Below are positions 7,972-16,259 of a stretch of 64,000 bases of DNA, piece by piece (within the stretch, counting starts at the first letter, position 1; every line of letters begins with the position of its first letter). The notes below the pieces were generated by a model. It did no database searches and was not told the origin of the DNA. It worked only from the letters and a program-made list of their open reading frames with translations. The stretch lies in NCBI GenBank assembly GCA_964580215.1, contig CAZOJT010000009.1, positions 1-64,000 on the forward strand. The letters are read 5' to 3'. Source of the DNA: SM23-73-3 sp964580215 (lineage in GTDB: Bacteria; Zixibacteria; MSB-5A5; SM1-73). Both the position numbers and the translations under genes were made by a program.

Positions 7972-10900
7972 TCAGTTAGCCTTAGCTACTAACATTTCTT
8001 CTTTTCTCTTGTTAGATATAGCTCTGATTTTTTCCAATAGGATTTCTGTATCAACCGGCTTTGAAAAAATTGGGGGAATGAGGTCAAATTCAACTGTGGA
8101 TAACTCTTTTTTAACTATTTCTAAATCCTGTCCGGTAATTATGATCATTGGAATATCTCGGGTGGCTGAATCTTTGCGTAAAATCTGGACGATTTGTTTT
8201 CCATCTTTCAACTGTCCTCCTATCTTCTGGGGAAGAGAAAAATCAAGCAGAACGATTTGTGGATGAAGATCTCTTGCCAAAGTGACTGCATCATCCGCAG
8301 TTCGAGCCAGAAGAGTTGCAAATCCTTCGGCTTTCAGCAACTCATCCAAATAGCAACTGAACAATGGGTCATCTTCCGCAATCAAAGCCATCGATTTTTT
8401 GCTATCCCCTCTGATCTCCTCAAGTTTCTCCTCCCCATGCAGAGACTCTCCATTCTTGGTCTCTCGATAGATCGGCACGGTGAAAGAGACTTTAGTTCCC
8501 TTTTCCTCCCCCGGGCTTTCCAGTTTTATCATTCCTCCCATCATCTCCACTAAATTTTCAGTTATGGTTAGTCCCAAACCGGTTCCTCCATGTCTTCTGG
8601 TGGAGGAACCATCCGCCTGTCTGAATTTCTCGAAAAGCTTCTCCTGCATCTTAGGAGGGATCCCTACACCGGTATCCTCGACCTGAATCAATATATTCCC
8701 CTTTTCTTCTTGAACTCTGGCTTTTACCACGATCTCTCCTTTGTCGGTGAATTTGATGGCGTTACCCACAAGATTTACCATCGCCTGTCTCAACTTTCCG
8801 GAATCGGCGTAAGCTCTTGGGGAGGGATGATTCTCATAGACAAAGGACAATTTCAGTTTTTTCTTTTGAGCTTGCACCTGCGCCAGCGAATACACCTCCT
8901 CAAACAGGCTCTTTAAATCAACCTCTCCCAACTCCATCTCCATCTTTCCGGCTTCGATTTTGGCAAGGTCTAATACATCGTTTATTATGGACAATAAGTG
9001 CTTGGCGCTTTGTTGTGCATTACGCAAAAATTCTTTCTCCTCTTCTCCATTCACGCAATATCCATCCAGGATCAATCCTAAGAATCCAATGATCGAATTC
9101 AGGGGAGTGCGAAGCTCATGCGAGGTGTTGGCCAAAAACTCACTTTTTATCTGACTCACCTCCTCCAATTTTCGGTTTAGTCTTTGGAGTTTCTCTTTGG
9201 CTTTTTCAACGTCCTCAAATAGCAAAGCATTATCCACCGCTATCCCGATTTCATTTCCCACCGAAGAGAAAAACTCCAACTCTCTTTCGGAAAAATCTCT
9301 TTCAGACTGCCAGCCTAAGTTCATCACCCCCAAAACTTCGTCTTTCGATATCAGTGGTATGGCTATATGGCACTGCAATCTCTCCTCCAAGATGGTGGAA
9401 CTTTTCAATCCGGGACAATTGGTGACATCCAAAAGCAGGGGTTGTTTGGATTCTACCACTTCCCGGCACAGACAGTTTACCTGCGGTAACTTCAACTCTT
9501 CTTCCACGAACTTCCGGGATAACCCCTGATGGGCTGATAGCTTCATTTCAGTTTCCCTCTCCCGATCCACCAGAAAGATCCATCCGGCGGAGGAGTGGGT
9601 TAGCTCTAAAATGACCTTCAAACTTCGGTCGAGAATTTCCTGCAAATTCAGGGTCTGGCTGACAGTAGAGGAAATGATGTTGAGTGCAGAAAGCTCCTTG
9701 TTACTCAGCAATATCTCCTGTTCCATCTTTTTCTTTTCACTTATGTCCTTGCACATTCCAAGTATGCCCAACGGTCGCCCTTGAGGATCCTTAATCAAAG
9801 AGGCAGAAATCTGTGCGGGGAATGTGCTTCCATCTTCTCTGGGCTCTTCCAACTCTGCACTCCAGCTCCCCTCTGCAAAAATCTGTTGAATTGACTGATC
9901 CACCAGTGGCCAATAAGACTTCGGGTAAAAATCTTTCTGGAATTTTCCTATCATCTGGTATGGCTCATACCCGTGCATATGGGCGTGTGATCGATTAACG
10001 AAGACGACTTTTCCATTCAAATCAATCACCACCGCACCGTCGGTGGCGGATTCCACCGCTAAGGAGAGCAAACGGATATTCTCCTCTGTCTTTTTCTTCT
10101 CAGTAATATCTTCAATAATAATGGTGTATCCGGTGAGGATTCCTTCTTTCCCTTTCAGTGGAGTGATAGTGACAATCGCCGGGAAGATCTGTTTACTTCT
10201 CCGAACAAGCTCAGCCTCGCCTATATATATTCCTGCCTCCCGGGTATGCTCTAACAAGATGAAAACAAAATCATTCTCCTGGGTGAAAAATTCCTGAATC
10301 CGCTTTCTGTCCACCACCTCTTTGACTTCATAGCCGAAAATCAGCTCGGAGCTCTTGCTATAGAAAGTGATCTTCCCCTCGGTGTCAATGGTGATAACAG
10401 CTCGATCCACTACACTTTTAAAAATACTCTCCAGCTGGTTTTTGGTCCGGGAAAGCTCTCGGTTCATCGAGTTCAGATCTTCTAGCATCCTGGTGATGGT
10501 AGCTTCATTGGCGCCAAGCTCCTCGTTTACCTTTCGTAACTCTGCCGTTCTTTCCTCCACCCTCTGTTCCAAGGTGCGATTGTATTCCTCCAGCTTCTCT
10601 TTAGATTCCCTCAAACTCCTGCTCATCCGATTAAATGTGTTAGCCAGAACCCCGATCTCGTCTGAATGCTCAACTGGAGCCTGAACCCCCCATTCTCCTT
10701 CCGAAACTTTAAGGACGACTTCGGTTAACTTGCGAACTGGCTTGGTCAGAAGACCAGCAAGATAGTTAGCCACTACCATCCCCAGAATCAGAACCAGAAA
10801 GTTCAAACCAAAAATCAGCCTTCTTCTCTGCGCCATCTCCATCTTAAGATCTTTTAGATCAAAGCCGAGCATCAGCACTCCTAAGATTCGATGACCTGCT

Positions 10901-11319
10901 TTGATGGGGCTGGTAACATAGAGCTGTCCTTCGTCTATGAAAACCTCTGCCGCAATACCAGCCGGCATAGGTATAAGTTCATGTTTGCTGTGGACTAAGT
11001 TTTTTGGCCGGAAGAATAAGGTGTCATTATATTGGTAACGAAGTATTTTGACAAAACAAATATCCTTATTCAGAAAAGCTCCCTTTATCATTTCCTCTAT
11101 TAACTGGCGATCGTCAAAGTCCAGGGCAGGACTCAAATTATATGATAGCACTCGAGCCAAGCTCTTCCCTTTAGTCCCCATCCCCTCCAGAGCCAGCTTT
11201 TTCTGTTGTGCCGGGAAAAAAAGGAGGCTGAAAACCGACATAGCTAAAAGGACAAGAAGAATAGCCGCGCTTATCTTGGTTCTAATAGGTCTATCAAAAA
11301 AGAACTTCAGGATACTCAT
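7972..11319 (-). CDS. Large hybrid histidine kinase: sensor, HAMP, two PAS, GAF, HisKA, HATPase, receiver
   Basis: 1115 residues. TM1 (15-33); a short extracytoplasmic sensor of about 125 residues; TM2 (170-190); HAMP (190-245) with DEIGVLANTFNRM; coiled coil; PAS1 (about 300-420, ending IIIEDITEKKK); PAS2 (about 425-545, ending GMCKDISEKKK); GAF (about 560-705); HisKA with SHELRTPLNSIIGF; HATPase with NLVGNAIKFTDKG, EDTGVGI and GGTGLGL; one receiver (about 985-1100, acceptor Asp in VLLDFSLP, Lys in FSKPVD). This is a multi-input kinase anchored in the inner membrane. The core from HisKA through the receiver resembles the kinase at 3268-6162 almost segment by segment, so the two are probably paralogues with swapped sensors. 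The ribosome-binding site is weak. Confidence 0.92.
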   Translation of the reverse strand: MSILKFFFDRPIRTKISAAILLVLLAMSVFSLLFFPAQQKKLALEGMGTKGKSLARVLSYNLSPALDFDDRQLIEEMIKGAFLNKDICFVKILRYQYNDTLFFRPKNLVHSKHELIPMPAGIAAEVFIDEGQLYVTSPIKAGHRILGVLMLGFDLKDLKMEMAQRRRLIFGLNFLVLILGMVVANYLAGLLTKPVRKLTEVVLKVSEGEWGVQAPVEHSDEIGVLANTFNRMSRSLRESKEKLEEYNRTLEQRVEERTAELRKVNEELGANEATITRMLEDLNSMNRELSRTKNQLESIFKSVVDRAVITIDTEGKITFYSKSSELIFGYEVKEVVDRKRIQEFFTQENDFVFILLEHTREAGIYIGEAELVRRSKQIFPAIVTITPLKGKEGILTGYTIIIEDITEKKKTEENIRLLSLAVESATDGAVVIDLNGKVVFVNRSHAHMHGYEPYQMIGKFQKDFYPKSYWPLVDQSIQQIFAEGSWSAELEEPREDGSTFPAQISASLIKDPQGRPLGILGMCKDISEKKKMEQEILLSNKELSALNIISSTVSQTLNLQEILDRSLKVILELTHSSAGWIFLVDRERETEMKLSAHQGLSRKFVEEELKLPQVNCLCREVVESKQPLLLDVTNCPGLKSSTILEERLQCHIAIPLISKDEVLGVMNLGWQSERDFSERELEFFSSVGNEIGIAVDNALLFEDVEKAKEKLQRLNRKLEEVSQIKSEFLANTSHELRTPLNSIIGFLGLILDGYCVNGEEEKEFLRNAQQSAKHLLSIINDVLDLAKIEAGKMEMELGEVDLKSLFEEVYSLAQVQAQKKKLKLSFVYENHPSPRAYADSGKLRQAMVNLVGNAIKFTDKGEIVVKARVQEEKGNILIQVEDTGVGIPPKMQEKLFEKFRQADGSSTRRHGGTGLGLTITENLVEMMGGMIKLESPGEEKGTKVSFTVPIYRETKNGESLHGEEKLEEIRGDSKKSMALIAEDDPLFSCYLDELLKAEGFATLLARTADDAVTLARDLHPQIVLLDFSLPQKIGGQLKDGKQIVQILRKDSATRDIPMIIITGQDLEIVKKELSTVEFDLIPPIFSKPVDTEILLEKIRAISNKRKEEMLVAKAN

Positions 11320-11484
11320 CTTTTACCCGTTGTTGTAGAAAAAGATTGTTGAATTCTTGTTTCTCAAAACCGGAGCTCTTTTTCAGTGATGCCAAATGAA
11401 AATCTTAAAATTCCTGATGGTAAATGCATCCTCTCACCTTGGAAGTTAGAATTGTCTGAGAAATCCTTTGAGTCCATTTCAGAC

Positions 11485-11575
11485 TTAATACAAACGCACT
11501 GAACGTTTTTACATTGTCATTGCGGGTTCCGCCAACGGCGGGACTTCGTTTCACTCACAACGACATTTGAGGTGT
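11485..11575. repeat. Second copy of the ttaatacaaacgca-type repeat
   Basis: Opens cttaatacaaacgcactgaa and continues with gtcattgcgggttccgcc, parallel to 1950-2000. Confidence 0.6.
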
Positions 11576-11804
11576 TTTTCGACAGGCTCCCATATTACAT
11601 GGCTTATGTTCAAAAAACACTTGTATTTTAGTTAAATCGGCAAGTTTCAAGGGTGCTTTAACTCAAGCTTGGTTTCACGATTGGGAGAAGCACATTTTTT
11701 CCAATGGTGGCAGGAAAGAAGGGATCTATCCACTGCATCTGCGGGCGCTCACGCATTTCACCATTGCATCAGGTTTACATCTGAGAATCTATGCAATCAT
11801 AAAG

Positions 11805-11871
11805 GTCCGCAGGTCAGTTGTTCATTTGAATCCACAGGAACTCAAATGAGATCTTGAGACTTGACACTCCA
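11805..11871 (-). repeat. 66-bp repeat, copy B (inverted relative to 6565-6630)
   Basis: Reverse complement matches copy A over its whole length with scattered mismatches (gtccgcaggtcagttgttca ... cttgacactcca). Confidence 0.85.
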
Positions 11872-11886
11872 GATTAATATGTAAGT

Positions 11887-11940
11887 TGGAGTGTCTGCCT
11901 TCAGGCAGATCTTTGGTCCCGCCAAAGGCAGGATACTCCA
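11887..11940. repeat. tggagtgtc-type terminal-inverted-repeat element
   Basis: Begins tggagtgtctgcc and ends ggatactcca, with an internal ctgccttcaggcag palindrome. Same family as 26674-26757 and 28576-28657. Confidence 0.65.
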
Positions 11941-11989
11941 GCAAGATCCTTTCCTCATTTGGCTTTTCCAAACACTACTTACAAAAGAT

Positions 11990-12018
11990 TTGACAAAGTT
12001 AGGCTTGTTTCTTACCAT
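11990..12018 (+). promoter_or_regulatory. Candidate sigma-70-type promoter for the M23 gene
   Basis: TTGACA (11990-11995), 17-bp spacer, TACCAT (12013-12018). The start codon follows 9 bases after the -10, so the mRNA would have almost no leader, which agrees with the lack of a ribosome-binding site. Confidence 0.4.
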
Positions 12019-12027
12019 TCATCTGTG

Positions 12028-14334
12028 ATGAAGCGAATAATTTGTCTGGTTGTCCTATTCTTATTCTTCTGCTTCCAAAGCTCTGGACTTTCTCCCTTTT
12101 TTGCAGAAGCAAAAGGTCACAGCTACATCTGGCCCATTGAGAAGGCAAAAAAAATATCCTCCATGTTCGCTGATCATCGTAACTTCCGTTTCCATTCCGG
12201 GATCGACATTCCCACCCAAAAAAAGACAGGATACAAAGTGTTCGCCTGCCAATCTGGCTATGTGTACCGGCTTTTCACCTCCTGGTGGGGATATGGGAAA
12301 GCGGTCTATCTTAAGCTGGACGATGGACGTTTTGTCGTATACGGACATCTTTCGGATTTTTCACCGACGCTCTCGAAAATCGTGACAGAAAAACAACTCG
12401 AAACCAAAAGATACAAGACTGATTTCTTTCCAAAGGAGAACGAAATAATGGTCAAGAAGGGGGAACTCATTGGCTATTCTGGCGAAAGCGGGTGGGGAGG
12501 ACCACATCTTCATTTTGAGCTGAGAGATTCGGTCGGACACCCCATAAATCCTTTGACTTCGGGTTTTTCTGTGACGGATAACGTTTCTCCCATCATGGGA
12601 TATCTGGCGATAAGACCATTAGGGGTGGAAGCAAAAGTTAATGGTTCAACTGAACCGGCTGTTTTCTCTCTCTCTTTTGATTCTTATAAAAACATTTACA
12701 GATTACATCAAACCCCAACCGCTGAGGGAGAGATCGGTGTGGAGCTTTCGGTTCGTGACAAGATGGAAACTTCCCGATTTAATTTTGGAATCTATCGTCT
12801 TGAGCTTTATCTGGATGATAGTTTGGTATTTGGCTCCCGATATGATAACTTCTCCTTTGAAAATACCCACATGATCGAGCTGGACCGTGATTTTGAGCTG
12901 AAGAAAAAACAAGGGAAAAAGTTTTATAAACTTTACCTGGAGGAGGGGAATGATCTTCCCATATATGACCCACAAGGTGGAAAGATAAATACAGAGATTG
13001 CAAAACCAGGTCCTCATCGGGTAGAGATTAAGGCTTTCGATGCCTCCGGAAATTCCTCCACTTTAGCTTTTTCTTTGATCTTCGATCAAAACCCATTGAT
13101 TCTTTCCTGCGCACTTGAAGATGACAACGGCAAGCAGAAGATCAGAGTTCAGTTTGATGATCCGGATGATGTGATCCAGGAGATCATTGTGGAGAAAAGC
13201 AGTTTGAACCAGATATTTTGGGAGGAAATCGAGCGAGAAAGGATGAGCAAATCACGAGGAGAACACATCATCCAATTGGCAGAAAAGTTTGATGAACCTG
13301 CTTTGTTCAGGATAAAAATGAAAGACAGTCTCGGTGCCTTCTCCGAACAAAGGTATCTTGTTGTCAATGTAGACCAACTTGACAGGTCAGATAAAGAGGA
13401 TGCTCTGACCTTAGATTTTAAATATAGTTTCAGAGATAACTTTTTTATCTTCGATCTGAGGTTTAACCAGATATTGGGAAAAGTGCCCGGGCTAACACTT
13501 AAATCTGGTGGATTTGATTTCGATCCCCTTTTCTGTGAACAAACAGGCGAGAGAAGTTATCGAGCGGTCTTTCCATTTTTCCTGAAGGAGCAGAAAAAGA
13601 TGTCCCTTTTGATAAAGGGAACAGACTTACATGGCATTCCGTTCACACTGGAGGAGACCATTCCCATTGCTGTAATTACCAAATCTTTTGGAGGGGTAGT
13701 AATAAGTCCAGATGAAGAAGCAAAAGCTGAGTTTGACCCGGATGTAGTATACAGCGATATAAATGTGAGCATCCACACCGTAAAGCTGAAATTTGGACCT
13801 AAACATAAACCGATAGGGAAAGTTTATTCCTTTGAACCATCCACGGTTCCATTGAATGGCTGGGCAAAAATTTCCTTGAGGTATCCTCAGGGAGGGTGTG
13901 ATCCAAATAAATTGGGGCTTTATGAGCTGACGGAAAAAAGAACTTGGAGGTTTGTAGATCAAAAATTAGATACCTTGAATAGGATGGTGGAGGGAAAGGT
14001 GAGGTATCTTTCTGCTTATGCTCTCTTGGAGGACACCCTGCCGCCAGAGATAAGCAAAGTATCGACCTTTTCAGGAAAAAGGATCAAAGACAGAAGACCT
14101 AAAATCACAGCGGTGGTGAGGGATGATCTTTCTGGAATTGGAAGCGATCAGGATGTTCTGGTGGAAATCGATGAAGAATGGATGATACCGGAATATGATC
14201 CGGAAAAGAAAATTCTTTCCACCCGTCCGATTTCTCCTTTGACTTTGGGAAAACATCTGCTCACCATCTCGGTTAAGGATCGAGTCGGGAATGAGACCAA
14301 GATAGAAAGGAATTTCTTTGTCGTCGGAAAGTAG
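12028..14334 (+). CDS. Secreted M23-type peptidase-like protein with long C-terminal beta region
   Basis: I start the gene at ATG 12028, where a signal peptide begins (MKRIICLVVLFLFFCFQSSG), giving 768 residues; an upstream in-frame ATG at 11959 would add an implausible leader. Residues about 35-185 are a lysostaphin/M23 fold: RFHSGIDIPT, YGHLS and HLHFEL are the zinc-site motifs, so H/D and HxH ligands look intact. M23 enzymes cut peptidoglycan peptide bridges or act as structural activators. The remaining 550 residues are beta-rich modules without a clear family, ending with a domain that reads DRVGNETKIERNFFV, similar to bacterial Ig-like repeats. It probably acts in the periplasm or at the surface. 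No ribosome-binding site is visible. Confidence 0.82.
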   Translation: MKRIICLVVLFLFFCFQSSGLSPFFAEAKGHSYIWPIEKAKKISSMFADHRNFRFHSGIDIPTQKKTGYKVFACQSGYVYRLFTSWWGYGKAVYLKLDDGRFVVYGHLSDFSPTLSKIVTEKQLETKRYKTDFFPKENEIMVKKGELIGYSGESGWGGPHLHFELRDSVGHPINPLTSGFSVTDNVSPIMGYLAIRPLGVEAKVNGSTEPAVFSLSFDSYKNIYRLHQTPTAEGEIGVELSVRDKMETSRFNFGIYRLELYLDDSLVFGSRYDNFSFENTHMIELDRDFELKKKQGKKFYKLYLEEGNDLPIYDPQGGKINTEIAKPGPHRVEIKAFDASGNSSTLAFSLIFDQNPLILSCALEDDNGKQKIRVQFDDPDDVIQEIIVEKSSLNQIFWEEIERERMSKSRGEHIIQLAEKFDEPALFRIKMKDSLGAFSEQRYLVVNVDQLDRSDKEDALTLDFKYSFRDNFFIFDLRFNQILGKVPGLTLKSGGFDFDPLFCEQTGERSYRAVFPFFLKEQKKMSLLIKGTDLHGIPFTLEETIPIAVITKSFGGVVISPDEEAKAEFDPDVVYSDINVSIHTVKLKFGPKHKPIGKVYSFEPSTVPLNGWAKISLRYPQGGCDPNKLGLYELTEKRTWRFVDQKLDTLNRMVEGKVRYLSAYALLEDTLPPEISKVSTFSGKRIKDRRPKITAVVRDDLSGIGSDQDVLVEIDEEWMIPEYDPEKKILSTRPISPLTLGKHLLTISVKDRVGNETKIERNFFVVGK

Positions 14335-14353
14335 GATGAATTCAACCGAGGTT

Positions 14354-14530
14354 TCTGAAAAAGTCTTCTTTGCGGGGCTGGGAGCCCCGCCTACGCGGGG
14401 CTGGCCATGCCTTAGGCAGATCCCGCCACAGGCGGGAGGAGCCCCGCCTACGCGGGACTAAGTCGTTGTTATTCAATACCCAACCGCGTAGGGCCCGCCT
14501 CAGGCGGGCCGAACTCTGGCTCTTTCAGAG
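14354..14530. repeat. Palindromic element with tctgaaaaag/ctctttcaga ends, copy 1
   Basis: Starts tctgaaaaagtcttctttgc and ends tctttcagag. Inside are gcggggctgggagccccgcc, tacgcgggactaagtc and aatacccaaccgcgtaggg, also found in copies at 21757-21880 and 50107-50225. This copy carries an extra internal gcaggatcccgccacaggcg-like stretch, making it about 50 bp longer. Confidence 0.85.
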
Positions 14531-14611
14531 ATCTCCAACCAAAGACTTGACAGCCCTTCAAAAGAAGAAAACGCTTCGGTCAGATTAACAAAAAGAAACC
14601 AGGGGTTCAAG

Positions 14612-15085
14612 TTGGTCAAAATCAAGGTGATTGTGGTAGGTAAGACCAGAGAGGGTTGGATCAAACAGGGAATCTTGCATTATCAGAAGCTTTTAAAAAG
14701 ATATGCGGAGTTGCAACTAGTGGAAATTAGAGAAGAGAAAATAACCCAATCCAGAAAGGCTGAAAATATTTTAGAGGCTGAAGCTAAGAAAATTTTAAGA
14801 TATATAGAAAAGCACAGTTTGTGTGTGACCCTGGACGTAAAGGGCAAAAACTTACGCTCGGAAAGCTTTGCAAAGCTGTTGGAAGAAAACTTAAGTCGGG
14901 GACATAGCGAATTTATATTCATCCTGGGTGGTGCGCTGGGATTATCCCGTAGAGTTCTGGATGCCTGTCCCATTAAACTCTCACTTTCTCAGATGACCTT
15001 CACCCACGAGATGTCAAGACTAATTCTTCTGGAGCAAATCTACCGGGGGTTTTCCATCCTCAAAGGAACAAGGTATCACAAATAA
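14612..15085 (+). CDS. rlmH: Ribosomal RNA large subunit methyltransferase H
   Basis: 157 residues, the usual family length. RlmH is a SPOUT methyltransferase that methylates pseudouridine 1915 in helix 69 of 23S rRNA using S-adenosylmethionine. The N-terminus MVKIKVIVVGKTREGW, the central ILGGALGLS loop of the SAM-binding knot, and the C-terminal THEMSRLILLEQIYRGFSIL ... YHK match the family end to end. The start is TTG, with aggggt 6 bases upstream. It stands alone between repeats; the usual neighbours (rsfS, nadD) are absent. Confidence 0.95.
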   Translation: MVKIKVIVVGKTREGWIKQGILHYQKLLKRYAELQLVEIREEKITQSRKAENILEAEAKKILRYIEKHSLCVTLDVKGKNLRSESFAKLLEENLSRGHSEFIFILGGALGLSRRVLDACPIKLSLSQMTFTHEMSRLILLEQIYRGFSILKGTRYHK

Positions 15086-15391
15086 ATACATTGCCAAAGG
15101 AACGCTTTGCATTAATTTTAGGCGTGGCGAACTTGATTTTGAGGATGGCAGAACTTTGTTAGACAGTTTGTTCGAGATACTATCCCGAACACCTCTGTAA
15201 ACTGTGTAGGGGCGGACCTCTGTGTCCGCCCAAACTTTGGGGCGATGGCAGAGCATCGCCCCTACAGGAAATCTTCGGGATGCAATCCCGAAGACCTTTG
15301 TAGCATCGGAGTTTATCCCGAAGGGCATGTCTCTGACAAGTAAGCTGTTGCCGTTTATTGCAAAGATGGAATTTTAGTGTGTAGGGTAGAA

Positions 15392-15649
15392 CCAGAACCA
15401 GAACCTAACTTAGTAATAGGAGCAGGAAACAGTTTACATCTTATTATTCGTATGAATGCTTCGCATTGATTTTTTCTCCCCCACCTGTTTTGGGCTTGAC
15501 TTGAAATTCGTATGAATGCATACGCATCCCCCTTTAGCAAAGGGGGATTTAGGGGGGGTTTTCAAGTTTCAAATCCCCCCTTCCCCCCTTTTCTTTAGGG
15601 GGGATGTAAACAATTATATGCTCTCCTTAATAAGTTAGGTTCTGGTTCT
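15392..15649. repeat. Palindrome (ccagaacctaactta / taagttaggttctgg) split by the 215-bp element
   Basis: agaaccagaacctaactta lies directly left of the element and its exact complement taagttaggttctggttct directly right. The same palindrome occurs unsplit as terminators at 46915-46948 and 50982-51022. Confidence 0.75.
15419..15633 (+). repeat. 215-bp element, partner of an inverted copy at 45606-45834
   Basis: Runs from ggagcaggaaacagtttaca to ctctccttaataa. Its reverse complement is nearly identical to 45606-45834. Inside are two attcgtatgaatgc units, the conserved ctcccccacctgttttgggc stretch and an aatcccccttt hairpin. Confidence 0.9.
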
Positions 15650-16021
15650 TCTTGAAAGGAGCAACCTTAATGAGTCTCTCCCGAAGAAAGCGTCGCACAC
15701 CCTACAACTTCGTTCAGGGTAAACAAAAGTTGCGACGCTATATCAAGGGTTTGGTTTTACTTTATGGTAGATGAAGTATTATATAAAGTGAGAGCCGCCA
15801 GGTCAGGTTTAAAATTCGGGGAAAAGATCGGGGAAAAGCTTTGCACGCCCAAAAGTCTTTTCTTTCGAGCCTCAGAAAGCTTCTCCTTATCCTGTCTTTA
15901 AAGCCGAAATCTAAAAGTTTAAAGACAAAGGAAAGGAGACTTGAGCCTTCTTCCGGCCTCCCCTTCTCAGCCTTGAATGGAACCTGATCTCCGGCGACCC
16001 TCCTTAGATTCGTCTCTATTT

Positions 16022-16225
16022 TCAGATATGACTGAGGTTATTCATTTCGTTCAAAGTTTGGTCTGTGTCTTTCTTGTGCGGTATCATCCCTCTCATCCAG
16101 AACGGTTGAAAAGTCTTTTTGAGCTTTTCGATTCTTTGAGCAGTCACATGTGGATTGAAAGGGAGTTTACCTTTCAAACTTTGTTTTTTTGGTTTTTCGT
16201 CGGTTAACCGCAGGAAGTTATCCAT
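16022..16225 (-). CDS. Small basic hypothetical protein, 67 residues
   Basis: A strong ribosome-binding site (aaaggag) stands 5 bases before the ATG at 16225, which is why I prefer it to an upstream frame start at 16252. The product, beginning MDNFLRLTDEKPKKQSLKGK, is rich in Lys, Arg and Phe and has no signal peptide or membrane segment. It starts 34 bp after the M6 protease stop on the same strand and is probably co-transcribed with it. I do not recognise a family. The spacing and ribosome-binding site make a real gene likely. Confidence 0.5.
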   Translation of the reverse strand: MDNFLRLTDEKPKKQSLKGKLPFNPHVTAQRIEKLKKTFQPFWMRGMIPHKKDTDQTLNEMNNLSHI

Positions 16226-16259
16226 AATTGCTCCTTTGTGTATCACACACATACGGATT

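Larger units (their letters stand above)
11320..12027. other. 708-bp repeat-rich gap between divergent genes
   Basis: Holds a copy of the tttaatacaaacgca-type repeat (11485-11575), copy B of the 66-bp inverted repeat (11805-11871), a tggagtgtc palindrome (11887-11940) and a candidate promoter for the downstream M23 gene. No gene is supported. Confidence 0.55.
15086..16021. other. 936-bp repeat-rich gap
   Basis: Contains paired gtaggggcgg/cgcccctac palindromes (about 15204-15266), the 215-bp inverted-repeat element (15419-15633) inside a split palindrome, and AT-rich sequence after 15650. No convincing gene is seen. Confidence 0.5.

Noticed and set aside
14370..14588. 72-codon frame before rlmH
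   Set aside because: Lies inside the palindromic element; composition follows its GC-rich arms.
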